DNA of 64,000 nt from Candidatus Fluviicola riflensis. Its GTDB lineage: Bacteria; Bacteroidota; Bacteroidia; Flavobacteriales_D; Crocinitomicaceae. Positions 7,407 through 15,371 of the stretch are shown in pieces. Made by a program: the position numbers and the translations under genes. The notes under the pieces are model-generated. The model saw only the letters and a program-made list of their open reading frames with translations, did not search any database and was not told the origin of the DNA. The first letter of the stretch is position 1, and the number at the start of each line of letters is the position of its first letter. The stretch is from NCBI GenBank assembly GCA_002243285.1, contig CP022585.1, positions 1 to 64,000 of the forward strand, given 5' to 3'.

Positions 7407-7922
7407 ATGAGGGGGACACTGATCATTTGCGCACTGCTACTGCATTTTACTACAGATGCAAAAACGTTGAAACTCGATTTTGAACCGCAGGGACGAACGA
7501 TCAAAATATGTTTTGACAGCCTTACAATTTATACGGACACTACGGCGCTCTTTTCCGTTTACGAAAAGTTCGGGACCATCAAAGATTACAATTCAAGGCT
7601 GATGACTTTTGTGCGAAGCCAACTGAAAAAATCTGATAATGATACGCTTACGTTTTCAGGAAAATTTATTCCGTTTAATGATGGTATTCAGACAAAAACG
7701 CAGGAAGACTGGTATGTTGAATGGGCGATTCTGCATTTGATTAAAACCAAAAAGCTAAAGATGTATGATAAGCACGGAAGGCAAGTAAAAGCAATCCGAT
7801 CAAAAAGAGTGGGGAAAAAGAAGAACCATTTTGTGAAACGCTCTTTTATGAATAAAGCAACCGGCGAAGAACTGTTTAAAGAGATTTTATTCGCCCGGAT
7901 TATAGCAACTCCCGATTTTTAG
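7407..7922 (+). CDS. Hypothetical exported protein
   Basis: Not recognised. I place the start at the ATG at 7407, which gives 171 residues beginning with a signal peptide (MRGTLIICALLLHFTTDA) cut before KTLKLDF; an in-frame TTG at 7365 would add 14 polar residues in front and is less likely. The mature part has alternating strands (LDFEPQGRTIKICFDSLTIYT) and a very basic region RSKRVGKKKNHFVKRS near residue 145. It is probably periplasmic or surface-exposed. The gene stands alone, 64 bases before the zinc/helix-hairpin-helix gene in the same direction. Confidence 0.6.
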   Translation: MRGTLIICALLLHFTTDAKTLKLDFEPQGRTIKICFDSLTIYTDTTALFSVYEKFGTIKDYNSRLMTFVRSQLKKSDNDTLTFSGKFIPFNDGIQTKTQEDWYVEWAILHLIKTKKLKMYDKHGRQVKAIRSKRVGKKKNHFVKRSFMNKATGEELFKEILFARIIATPDF

Positions 7923-7986
7923 GACTAAACGCGTCACAATTTATTATGACCAACGTCTGTAATCTGGAATGATTGAAACAGCATAA

Positions 7987-8277
7987 ATGGAACGTAAAAA
8001 AACGCTGAGAACCTGCGAAAAAGGGCATAGCTATTACAAATCGACTGACTGCCCAACGTGTCCGGTTTGTGAGCAGGAACGTAAACCTGCTGACTCATTC
8101 CTTGCAAAACTTAGCGCTCCGGCCCGGCGAGCGTTCGAACACCACGGCATCACAACATTGGAAAAACTTTCGACCTTCAGTGAAAAGGAAATCCGTGCAT
8201 TTCATGGTGTGGGACCTTCTACAATTCCTATGCTGAAGAAAGAATTGCAATTGGCTGGACTTGACTTAAAACAATGA
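7987..8277 (+). CDS. Small zinc-ribbon plus RNA polymerase alpha-CTD-like (HhH) protein
   Basis: A 96-residue protein with two parts. The N-terminus has possible zinc ligands C10, H14, C22, C25 and C28 (CEKGHSYYKSTDCPTCPVC). The C-terminus (about 38-94) is a helix-hairpin-helix unit resembling the C-terminal domain of RNA polymerase alpha: LSAPARRAFEHHGITTLEKL, then FHGVGPSTIPMLKKEL. Proteins of this form occur in Bacteroidota and are annotated as alpha-CTD-containing, with no known function. The domains suggest nucleic-acid binding, which is inference. A rho-independent terminator hairpin follows at 8405. Confidence 0.75.
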   Translation: MERKKTLRTCEKGHSYYKSTDCPTCPVCEQERKPADSFLAKLSAPARRAFEHHGITTLEKLSTFSEKEIRAFHGVGPSTIPMLKKELQLAGLDLKQ

Positions 8278-8404
8278 TTAAAAACACTCAGAACCAAATT
8301 AACAACCCGTGCCGGGAACTTGCCGGTGTGAATGTGCTTTAATTCAGCTTGCATATCAATTGTAATCTTTTTCGGAGATTTTAATCCGGAATTCTGAGAA
8401 GAAG

Positions 8405-8429
8405 CCACTGCATATTGTAGTGGTTTTTT
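8405..8429 (+). terminator. Terminator hairpin, copy 1
   Basis: CCACTGCA (8405-8412), loop TAT, TGTAGTGG (8416-8423) with one G-T pair, then six T. It sits 127 bases after the zinc/HhH gene and is nearly identical to the hairpin at 10291-10320. Confidence 0.8.
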
Positions 8430-8462
8430 ACTTTTTGGGCTACCAAGTATCATTGAGAAGCA

Positions 8463-8519
8463 GATGACAACGAATGGAAACTGATTCATAATCTGGCTGT
8501 AGTTGAGCCAAAGAAATAG
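8463..8519 (+). pseudogene. Fragment of an NTF2-like gene (3' end only)
   Basis: Read in frame, bases 8463-8519 encode DDNEWKLIHNLAVVEPKK and a stop. This matches the last codons of the intact NTF2-like gene downstream (DNEWKLIDNLAVVESTKS, ending at 10728); the bases also agree over most of the stretch. There is no upstream coding sequence: an in-frame stop lies at 8454-8456 and the terminator hairpin a little further up. It is therefore the remnant of a second copy that lost everything but its end. The rest of the gap 8278-8643 shows no gene. Confidence 0.8.
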
Positions 8520-8643
8520 CGATTCTGAAAAACATGTGATTTGTGTAACAACCGACATTAATTGTGTAACATATTCTCGTCGAATAGGGCGTACCCTTGC
8601 CTGTTGTGAAAATTCATTCACATCAACTAATCAAAACTTCTTT

Positions 8644-10266
8644 ATGAAATTCTCACTGCTATACGTGGTCACCACGTTAGTCCTTTTGCTTATACCCGGA
8701 TTTATCATTGCTCAGGCCCCAACTTTAGGCACTACCGCAAATTTTGTACTCTTTTCTACCGACGGAGCAGTCACCAACTCAGGCATCTCTCACGTTACAG
8801 GAGATGTTGGAACAAACAACGGTTCAAGCACCGGTTTTGGAAATGTAAACGGCGTAATGCATGATGCTGACGGAGCAAGTGCGCAATGTGCCATAGATTT
8901 ATTAATTGCCTACAACCAGTTGAACAGCACTGTTCCCGGATTTTTCCCGGCACCACAATTGGGAAACGGACAACTACTCACAGCCGGTGTTTATTCTATT
9001 TCGGCAGCCTCGTCACTTGACCTCGATCTTACATTGGATGCGCAGGGAGATCCAAACGCTGTATTTATTTTTCAAATTCAGGGGCCGCTTTCTGCAGGAG
9101 CCAATTCAAAAGTCAAGTTGATCAACGAAGCCCTGGCCTGCAATGTATTCTGGAAAGTTGAAGGATTGGTAAGTATGGCAACAGGCACTTCCATGAAAGG
9201 AACAATCATCGCCAATAATGCAGCAATTAATATGAGTGTAGGCGATACGCTTGAAGGAAGAGCCTTTTCAACCACCGGTGCAGTAACATTGAATGGCGTG
9301 CTGGCTTATACTCCGGTTGGCTGCGGAAGTCCGATGCTTTCCGGCCCGGCTGCTCCCGGACTTGGAAGCGCGGCCTGTTATGCCATCTTTTCATCAAATG
9401 GTGCTGTTTCCAATAGTGGTGTTTCTATCATTACGGGTGACGTTGGTAGCAACAACGGTTCGGCTACCGGCTATAATCCAGCCGATATCACAGGAACTCT
9501 TCATCTCGTCCCGGATGGTTCCACGGCCCAGTGTGCAGCCGATTTGTTACTGGCTTACAATTATGCAAATTCTCTGGTTCCGGATATCGAATTGTTGTAT
9601 CCTGCCCAGTTTGGAAACAACCTGGTACTTACTCCACATACTTACCGAATGAACGGTGCAGCTACTTTCACCGACTCCCTTTACCTTGATGCACGCGGAA
9701 ATACTGATGCAGTATTTGTCATCCAGATCAACGGCGCACTGACTACCAGCACGTATTCAAACGTAAAGCTGGTGAACGGAACGCAATCAAAAAATGTGTA
9801 CTGGAAAATTGAAGGTGCAGTGTCCATTAACAATTATTCAACGTTTTGTGGAACAATCATTTGCAACAACGGTGCAATGGCAGCGATCAATACCGGGGTT
9901 GTACTTGACGGCCGGTCATTGACTACCACTGGCGCATTGAGCACTACTGCAATCAATGCTATTGCACCTGAAATTCCGGGTAATTGTTCCAGTTTAGGGA
10001 CGCAACCACTGGAAACAGCTGCAGATGTGGCAATCCTGTATCCGAATCCGTTCAGTACATCTGTGAGCATTTTGATTGAAGATATTTCATATCTGAAAAC
10101 GGCTGAGTTAAGTTTGCGTAACGTGCTTGGGGAAGAAATCATGCATTTACCCCTCGACCAAAAATTAACCGTGTTTGAAACAGGTAATCTTCCTTCGGGA
10201 ATCTATTTCTACACTATACAAAGCGATTCAAAAACGATCCAATCCGGAAAACTCTGCTCGCAGTAG
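8644..10266 (+). CDS. Tandem-DUF3494 ice-binding-like protein with T9SS sorting domain
   Basis: Secreted protein of 540 residues. The start is the ATG at 8644, giving the signal peptide MKFSLLYVVTTLVLLLIPGF ending IIAQ; longer in-frame versions add unrelated residues. Two DUF3494 (ice-binding beta-solenoid) domains follow, about residues 29-224 and 241-442, each with the hallmark order FSTDGAV/FSSNGAV, TGDVG, NNGS, AQCA-DLL-AYN, VFIFQI/VFVIQI and GTII-NN. A type A T9SS sorting domain at about 462-538 (LYPNPFSTSVSI to GIYFYTI) directs export across the outer membrane. In the family such domains bind ice or act as adhesins; ice binding is not shown here. The gene lies between two copies of the same terminator. 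Confidence 0.9.
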   Translation: MKFSLLYVVTTLVLLLIPGFIIAQAPTLGTTANFVLFSTDGAVTNSGISHVTGDVGTNNGSSTGFGNVNGVMHDADGASAQCAIDLLIAYNQLNSTVPGFFPAPQLGNGQLLTAGVYSISAASSLDLDLTLDAQGDPNAVFIFQIQGPLSAGANSKVKLINEALACNVFWKVEGLVSMATGTSMKGTIIANNAAINMSVGDTLEGRAFSTTGAVTLNGVLAYTPVGCGSPMLSGPAAPGLGSAACYAIFSSNGAVSNSGVSIITGDVGSNNGSATGYNPADITGTLHLVPDGSTAQCAADLLLAYNYANSLVPDIELLYPAQFGNNLVLTPHTYRMNGAATFTDSLYLDARGNTDAVFVIQINGALTTSTYSNVKLVNGTQSKNVYWKIEGAVSINNYSTFCGTIICNNGAMAAINTGVVLDGRSLTTTGALSTTAINAIAPEIPGNCSSLGTQPLETAADVAILYPNPFSTSVSILIEDISYLKTAELSLRNVLGEEIMHLPLDQKLTVFETGNLPSGIYFYTIQSDSKTIQSGKLCSQ

Positions 10267-10290
10267 TAACCCGAAACGAATTGATTGACA

Positions 10291-10320
10291 AAAAACCACT
10301 GCATGTTGTAGTGGTTTTTT
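10291..10320. terminator. Terminator hairpin, copy 2
   Basis: AAAAACCACTGCA (10291-10303), loop TGT, TGTAGTGGTTTTT (10307-10319). A/T runs on both sides let it work in either direction. It follows the ice-binding-like gene by 24 bases and ends 34 bases before the NTF2-like gene. Confidence 0.85.
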
Positions 10321-10353
10321 ATTTTTAGAGTCATCAAAACAATCAATCAACAG

Positions 10354-10728
10354 ATGACAAAAAGAGAAAAAATAGAACAAGCGGTTACTGATTTTGTAAA
10401 AGGAGGTGATAATAGTGACGTTGTGTTACTGGATAACGTTTTACACAACGACTTTCGAGTGGCAAGCAATGGATTTATGGGAACGCCCGGGGTTACTATT
10501 ATTGATAAGCAAACCTACCTGGCCAATATCAAAGCTGGAATTTTCGGGGGACTACCCAGAACCATGAAAATTGAAAGCGTTGATGAAAGCGACACAATTG
10601 CGTTGGTTAAACTGCGTTTAGAGAGTGCTGAAAATCATTTCGTTTCCTACAATTCTCTAGTACTGGATGTTGACAATGAATGGAAACTGATAGATAATTT
10701 GGCCGTTGTTGAGTCAACGAAATCATAA
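10354..10728 (+). CDS. NTF2-like / lumazine-binding-type protein
   Basis: Cytoplasmic protein of 124 residues with the layout of the NTF2-like superfamily (putative lumazine-binding subgroup). It has an N-terminal helix TKREKIEQAVTDFVKGGDNSD, a second helix around LLDNVLHNDFRV, then four beta strands ending NEWKLIDNLAVVE. Members bind small ligands or are enzymes of very varied kinds; no catalytic residues are evident. A truncated copy of its 3' end is at 8463-8519. The adjacent DUF1304 gene follows after 51 bases with its own -7-like box TACCTTCG at 10749. Confidence 0.75.
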   Translation: MTKREKIEQAVTDFVKGGDNSDVVLLDNVLHNDFRVASNGFMGTPGVTIIDKQTYLANIKAGIFGGLPRTMKIESVDESDTIALVKLRLESAENHFVSYNSLVLDVDNEWKLIDNLAVVESTKS

Positions 10729-10779
10729 AAGGATTTACGATAAATCACTACCTTCGCCATTCACCAACACTCACAGATC

Positions 10780-11172
10780 ATGCAACTCCTTTCCAATATT
10801 CTCATTGGCATTGTCGCGTTTGAACACCTTTACATTTTGTGGCTGGAAATGTTTGCGTGGGAAACCGCCGGAAAAAAAGCATTCAAAGGTTCATTGGCCG
10901 ACGAAATGTTCAAACCAACGAAAAAACTGGCCGCCAACCAGGGATTGTACAACGGCTTTTTAGCCGCCGGTTTGGTTTGGTCGTTGCTGATCTGCGATCC
11001 GGTTTGGCACTTCAACGTAGCGGTATTTTTTCTAAGTTGTGTAGTCATCGCCGGAATTTACGGTGCACTTACTGCCAGCAAAAAGATCTTTTTTGTACAG
11101 GCATTGCCTGCCATCATTGCACTTGGCGTGACCATCGCTGCGAAGCTGATTTGCTGTAAAACAGGAAGCTAA
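10780..11172 (+). CDS. DUF1304 membrane protein
   Basis: Small inner-membrane protein of 130 residues with four predicted transmembrane segments (about 3-22, 48-66, 72-92, 101-122). The pattern EHLYILWLEMFAWETAGKKAF in helix 1 and the loop NQGLYNGFLAAGLVW are typical of DUF1304 (YqgA-like small membrane proteins). Function unknown. The start is the ATG at 10780; the gene stands between the NTF2-like protein and cysQ, all in one direction. Confidence 0.85.
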   Translation: MQLLSNILIGIVAFEHLYILWLEMFAWETAGKKAFKGSLADEMFKPTKKLAANQGLYNGFLAAGLVWSLLICDPVWHFNVAVFFLSCVVIAGIYGALTASKKIFFVQALPAIIALGVTIAAKLICCKTGS

Positions 11173-11221
11173 TCTGCTTTTTTAGAAAAGAAAGACATTA
11201 TTCTCCTTATTTTTACCTCCG

Positions 11222-12049
11222 ATGGAACAGCGGGCTCACTACGATTTATTGCAAGTAGCACTAGCTGCGGTTGTAGAAGCCTCGGCCGAAATAATCCGTG
11301 TTTACAAAGAAGGATTTTCGCCCAATTATAAAAATGACGGAAGTCCCGTTACACAAGCCGATCTGGCTTCTAATGCTATTCTCGAACGTCATTTGATTCC
11401 CACCAACATTCCCCTTCTTACCGAAGAAAGCGTGCACGCGCCATACGAAGAACGTCATGGGTGGGAACAATTGTGGTGCATTGATCCGCTGGATGGCACC
11501 AAAGAATTTATCAAACGCAACGATGAATTTGCCATCAACATTGCGCTAATCGAACACAAAAAACCGGTACTTGGCATTATTGCTTCGCCCGTTGAACAGA
11601 CTGTTTTGGTCGGTGGTAAATACGTGAAACCGGCGCTTATTTCGTTTGAAAAAATTCATGATCGCGCTGCCTGGCAATCCATCGAATGGAAACATGAGAT
11701 CAATTCACCGATTGTTATCGCAACTTCCAGAACACCACATTCGGGTGCTACGCTGGAATATATTCATAAAACCGATGCGCAATTCGGAGCACACGCATTC
11801 CTGAAGAAAGGAAGTGCGCTGAAATTTTTTGACCTTGCACTCGGAAAAGCAGACGTTTACCCGCGTTTTGCTCCAACGATGGAATGGGATATTGCTGCCG
11901 GACAAGCAATTATGGAAGCCTTGGGTGGAAGCGTTTATCACGCCGTTTCGGGCGAACCATTGTATTACAACAAAGCCAACCTGCTCAATCCGTATTTTGT
12001 GGTAAACAGCCATGCGGTCAACAAATACCTGGAACGTCATGCGCTGTAG
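11222..12049 (+). CDS. cysQ: 3'(2'),5'-bisphosphate nucleotidase CysQ
   Basis: CysQ removes the 3'-phosphate from PAP (the by-product of sulfate activation), an inositol monophosphatase-fold enzyme; 275 residues. Metal-binding motifs are LTEESV, the signature DPLDGTKEF (LWCIDPLDGTKEFIKRNDEF) and EWDIAAGQAIMEALGG near the C-terminus. Cytoplasmic. It overlaps the following RemB-like gene by 11 bases, so the two are translationally coupled. Sulfate-assimilation genes are not in view. Confidence 0.92.
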   Translation: MEQRAHYDLLQVALAAVVEASAEIIRVYKEGFSPNYKNDGSPVTQADLASNAILERHLIPTNIPLLTEESVHAPYEERHGWEQLWCIDPLDGTKEFIKRNDEFAINIALIEHKKPVLGIIASPVEQTVLVGGKYVKPALISFEKIHDRAAWQSIEWKHEINSPIVIATSRTPHSGATLEYIHKTDAQFGAHAFLKKGSALKFFDLALGKADVYPRFAPTMEWDIAAGQAIMEALGGSVYHAVSGEPLYYNKANLLNPYFVVNSHAVNKYLERHAL

Positions 12050-13580
12050 TTGGCTGGTGCTTTGCTGCTGTTTGATCGCGATCATAGGGAAAGCGCAGGT
12101 TTTACCCATTGGTTCGGGTTTTAAGGACGTTCACTTTGCCCCGACTTCTTCCCGACTTACGGAACCGGCATTTTTCCCAGTAACAGAACGAAACATTAAT
12201 CATCAGTTGAGAGATTCCGCAAAACGGTATTCAAACTTCGGGCATTACCTCTATCAGCGCCAGTTAATTGAAATCAAAGATTCTACCGTGGGAGCTTTAT
12301 CTATTACACCTTTGCTCAACCTCAGTTATGGTGCCGAATTGCAGGATACCAATAAAACACGCTATCAAAATACACGCGGAGTGCGGGTGGAAGGAACCAT
12401 TGGAAAACGCGTTACGTTTACAACGAGTTTCTATGAAAATCAGGCTATTTTACCAGGTTATGTTGCCGGTTACATTCAACAGCGCGGTGAACAATACCTC
12501 AATGCAGCCGATTCCCAGTATTACACCCAAAATGCGGTAGTACCCGGTGCGGCACGTACCAAACCGTTCAAAACGGATGGTTTCGATTATGCCTACGCAA
12601 CCGGGATGGTTGTCGTTAATGTGCTGAAACGTTGCACGGTTATGTGGGGCAATCAACCGGTATTTGTGGGAAGCGGGCATCGCAGCATGCTCTGGTCGGA
12701 TAATAGTGTTGGAGCCATAAACCTTCGCTTTCGTGTCCGTTTTTCCGAAAAATGGGAACTACAAAATATTAAGGGACGTGGGCTGAATTTGTTGCGAAGG
12801 CCCAATCCCAACAATGGTGAAGCCTTTTATGAAAACACCTCATTGAGCATTTCAACGCTTTATTTCCAGCCAAATGAACATTTCACCATCGGGTTGTTTG
12901 AAGCCGGAAAATGGTTTCGCGGCGATTCTGCTTCACAAAACGGCTTTCCTGCCCTTTTCTTTCTACCACTTCCCGGTGCGGCAACATTGCAGGCAGTCAC
13001 CAAAGCAAATTCGGTCAATTCATTAACGGGAATCGATTTGAGGGCTTGGGTAGGAAAACACACTATTTACGGCCAATTTGCATTAAATCCTGCGGAAAAT
13101 AACAGCATGGTCTACCAGATCGGGGTGCGCTTGTATCCGGCTAAAAATCCGTTTATACAAGCTCAGGTGGAATACAATCACGCCGACAACAATGCTTACA
13201 CGTCTTCGGTTTCGCGACTCAATTTCAGCAACTACAACATGCCCATTGCGCACCCCTCGGGAAATGCCCTCGATGAGGTAGTGCTGCGTTTACTTTGGGA
13301 AAAAGGTCATTGGTTCGTGCAATCACAGACCAATTATTTCTTCAAACAATCCGAAAACGAAACATTGCTGATGCCTGTCGTGAAATCAACGGTTACATCT
13401 TCACGTCAGGTTCTCAATCAATCGGTAGAAGTGGGTTATCGCTTTAACCGGACATACGGTTTTGAAATAGTTGCCGGTTTCCGGTATCGTCATGCGGAAG
13501 GCACAACTACTTATTCAGAAGGTTCCTGGATTTCCGTGGGAATCAGAACGGCGCTCACCAATCATTATTTCGACTTCTGA
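12039..13580 (+). CDS. RemB-like outer-membrane beta-barrel protein (paralogue 1)
   Basis: Outer-membrane protein of 513 residues. The start is the ATG at 12039 inside the end of cysQ, giving a signal peptide MRCSWLVLCCCLIAIIGKAQ; a start at 12012 would add nine polar residues. The body is rich in alternating strands ending in aromatic residues and closes with TNHYFDF, as barrels do. The stretch FVGSGHRSMLWSDN followed by NLRFRV matches the next gene (FFGEGYRSLLQSDQ, FLLMRA). It resembles the RemB / Wzi-type barrels of Bacteroidota linked to gliding or surface polysaccharide; the link is by pattern only. Confidence 0.6.
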   Translation: MRCSWLVLCCCLIAIIGKAQVLPIGSGFKDVHFAPTSSRLTEPAFFPVTERNINHQLRDSAKRYSNFGHYLYQRQLIEIKDSTVGALSITPLLNLSYGAELQDTNKTRYQNTRGVRVEGTIGKRVTFTTSFYENQAILPGYVAGYIQQRGEQYLNAADSQYYTQNAVVPGAARTKPFKTDGFDYAYATGMVVVNVLKRCTVMWGNQPVFVGSGHRSMLWSDNSVGAINLRFRVRFSEKWELQNIKGRGLNLLRRPNPNNGEAFYENTSLSISTLYFQPNEHFTIGLFEAGKWFRGDSASQNGFPALFFLPLPGAATLQAVTKANSVNSLTGIDLRAWVGKHTIYGQFALNPAENNSMVYQIGVRLYPAKNPFIQAQVEYNHADNNAYTSSVSRLNFSNYNMPIAHPSGNALDEVVLRLLWEKGHWFVQSQTNYFFKQSENETLLMPVVKSTVTSSRQVLNQSVEVGYRFNRTYGFEIVAGFRYRHAEGTTTYSEGSWISVGIRTALTNHYFDF

Positions 13581-15019
13581 TGAAAGCACTGTTAACCATA
13601 GCGTTTTTGATGGTGATGACCTTTGCGTTTTCACAACCGTCGGCTAAGGTTGGTGGAATTTACACCCTTTTCCCAGCAACCGAATCTGCTCTCGGATTGA
13701 AAAATCACACCAGCGTTTTACCAGCCATTCGATTGAAAGATCCGCTAGACACGTCCGAAATTGTGATTCTTCCCAAACAACACTCCATTTCAATTTCACC
13801 CAATCCGGATTTTGCTGCTCAATTTGACACTTCCTTGTTTTATCGGGCAGCCGCAGGAGTTTCCATAGAAACACTGCACAATAACAAATGGTATACGCGA
13901 ACGTCTTTGAGCGCCGGTTGGAGTACCCGTGAAGGACAAAACCAAATCCATACGGCGTTCCTGCCGCTGCACAACCGCAATGAGTTCATTTACACCAATA
14001 TCAGAACACGCATAGCGTATACACCCAATCATTATTTTCATCTTGCAACCGGCATCGACAACCAATTTTTCGGGGAAGGTTACCGGTCGTTGCTTCAAAG
14101 CGATCAGGCTGCCCCCAATCCGTTTTTACTCATGCGAGCAAGCATTTGGCGACTGGAGTACGGGCTGTTGTATCAATTTTATCATGAAAACGCACTGACA
14201 ACACGTGCCTGGAAATTCGGAACAACCCATTTCCTTAGTTATAACGTTACGCATAATTGGAATATTACAGCTTTTGAATCGGTCTTGTTTCAACCGAAAG
14301 ATGGGCAGTTTACACGTGTTTTCGAGGTAGAATACCTCAATCCGATCGTGTTTTTCAGGCCACAGGAATACAGTCTTGGTTCGTCTGACAACGTAATTTT
14401 GGGAATTCAAACATCCTACCGTATTGAAAATCACATGCTTTACGGCCAATTGCTCCTGGATGAATTTGTACTGAAAGAAATTCGTGAACGTACTCAATGG
14501 TGGGCCAATAAATACGGTGTGCAACTCGGCGTAAAAGGTAGGGTCGGCAAACTGGCCTATCGTTTGGAGGGAAATCTGATGCGGCCCTATACGTTTGCGC
14601 ACATCAACAATGGACAAAACGGTGGTAATCAGGGCTTGCCGTTGGCGCACCCGCTGGGCAGCAATTTTGCAGAAATACTGCTTCAGGCGGATGTTCCTAT
14701 CACCAAACAACTGGTGATTCAGAGCTACGGTGTTTTTCAACTCAAAGGCTTCGACGATGATTCAGTGAGCTGGGGCGGAGATATTTATCAAAGCTATCTC
14801 GATCGCCCGAAAGAATACGATAATACAATCGGCCAGGGAATCACATTGCGAACCGTTCGTGTTGGTTGTCAGTTGCTTTACACATTACCGAAATGGAAAA
14901 GCAGTTTTTATCTTGATCCGCAAGTGGCTCTCCAATGGGGCGATTTGCCACGGAAAATAACTCCCGCCATTACGATTGGCTGGCGCAGTAGCTTATTCCA
15001 GGAACGAAAAATGTTTTGA
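13580..15019 (+). CDS. RemB-like outer-membrane beta-barrel protein (paralogue 2)
   Basis: Outer-membrane protein of 479 residues with a signal peptide (MKALLTIAFLMVMTFAFSQ) and beta-strand-rich body. It shares with the preceding protein the order signal peptide, central FFGEGYRSLLQSDQ block, and AHPLGSNFAEILLQADV (compare AHPSGNALDEVVLRLLW). The central block is the part that looks like RemB / Wzi family capsule-assembly barrels. Its ATG overlaps the stop codon of the previous gene by one base, so cysQ and the two barrels form one translation-coupled unit. Last gene before a 350-base gap. Confidence 0.65.
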   Translation: MKALLTIAFLMVMTFAFSQPSAKVGGIYTLFPATESALGLKNHTSVLPAIRLKDPLDTSEIVILPKQHSISISPNPDFAAQFDTSLFYRAAAGVSIETLHNNKWYTRTSLSAGWSTREGQNQIHTAFLPLHNRNEFIYTNIRTRIAYTPNHYFHLATGIDNQFFGEGYRSLLQSDQAAPNPFLLMRASIWRLEYGLLYQFYHENALTTRAWKFGTTHFLSYNVTHNWNITAFESVLFQPKDGQFTRVFEVEYLNPIVFFRPQEYSLGSSDNVILGIQTSYRIENHMLYGQLLLDEFVLKEIRERTQWWANKYGVQLGVKGRVGKLAYRLEGNLMRPYTFAHINNGQNGGNQGLPLAHPLGSNFAEILLQADVPITKQLVIQSYGVFQLKGFDDDSVSWGGDIYQSYLDRPKEYDNTIGQGITLRTVRVGCQLLYTLPKWKSSFYLDPQVALQWGDLPRKITPAITIGWRSSLFQERKMF

Positions 15020-15371
15020 ATAAAAAGTGGTTTAAAAAGAAGAGGGAGGCTTACCACGTCCTCCCTCAAACTAACACACCTATGACCCGATTAGATCCTA
15101 ATTTAAATGACACTCAGCTTAATAGCCAAGTATCTAGTCAAATGTACGTTTCATTTTCGATACATAGTGCTGTGAAGTAGTAATTTGTACTAAGAAGGTA
15201 ATAATCTATTCGTTTTAAGGGATAATCGGTTGATAAACACACTAAATAAGTAGGTGTAGTAAAGTAGCGGAACAGCTTTTTAATCCGCTGAACCCGCTCA
15301 AAATACCTTTCGATATGTTCGCTATCTACAGATAAACCGTAAATTTGCATCCAATTATAATTGCAGGTACC
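15020..15371. other. Gene-poor gap: hairpin, possible mini-ORF, cyoE promoter
   Basis: The gap between the RemB-like gene and cyoE holds a perfect 8-bp hairpin GAGGGAGG (15042-15049) / CCTCCCTC (15060-15067) without a T run. Behind it is an ATG-started reading frame of 32 codons (15082-15180, MTRLDPNLNDTQLN...) of unknown reality. A minus-strand frame of 70 codons at 15138-15350 overlaps it and the cyoE promoter. I see no convincing gene here. Confidence 0.5.
15340..15347 (+). promoter_or_regulatory. -7 box upstream of cyoE
   Basis: TAAATTTG, the Bacteroidota -7 consensus, 25 bases before the chosen cyoE ATG. No clear TTG at the right distance upstream. Confidence 0.5.

Noticed and set aside
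8202-8621. Minus-strand frame of 139 codons in the gap before the ice-binding-like gene
   Set aside because: Runs across the terminator hairpin and the NTF2 fragment, overlaps the zinc/HhH gene, and resembles no protein.
15138-15350. Minus-strand frame of 70 codons upstream of cyoE
   Set aside because: No signal, family or promoter; overlaps the cyoE -7 box. Kept only as part of the gap description.
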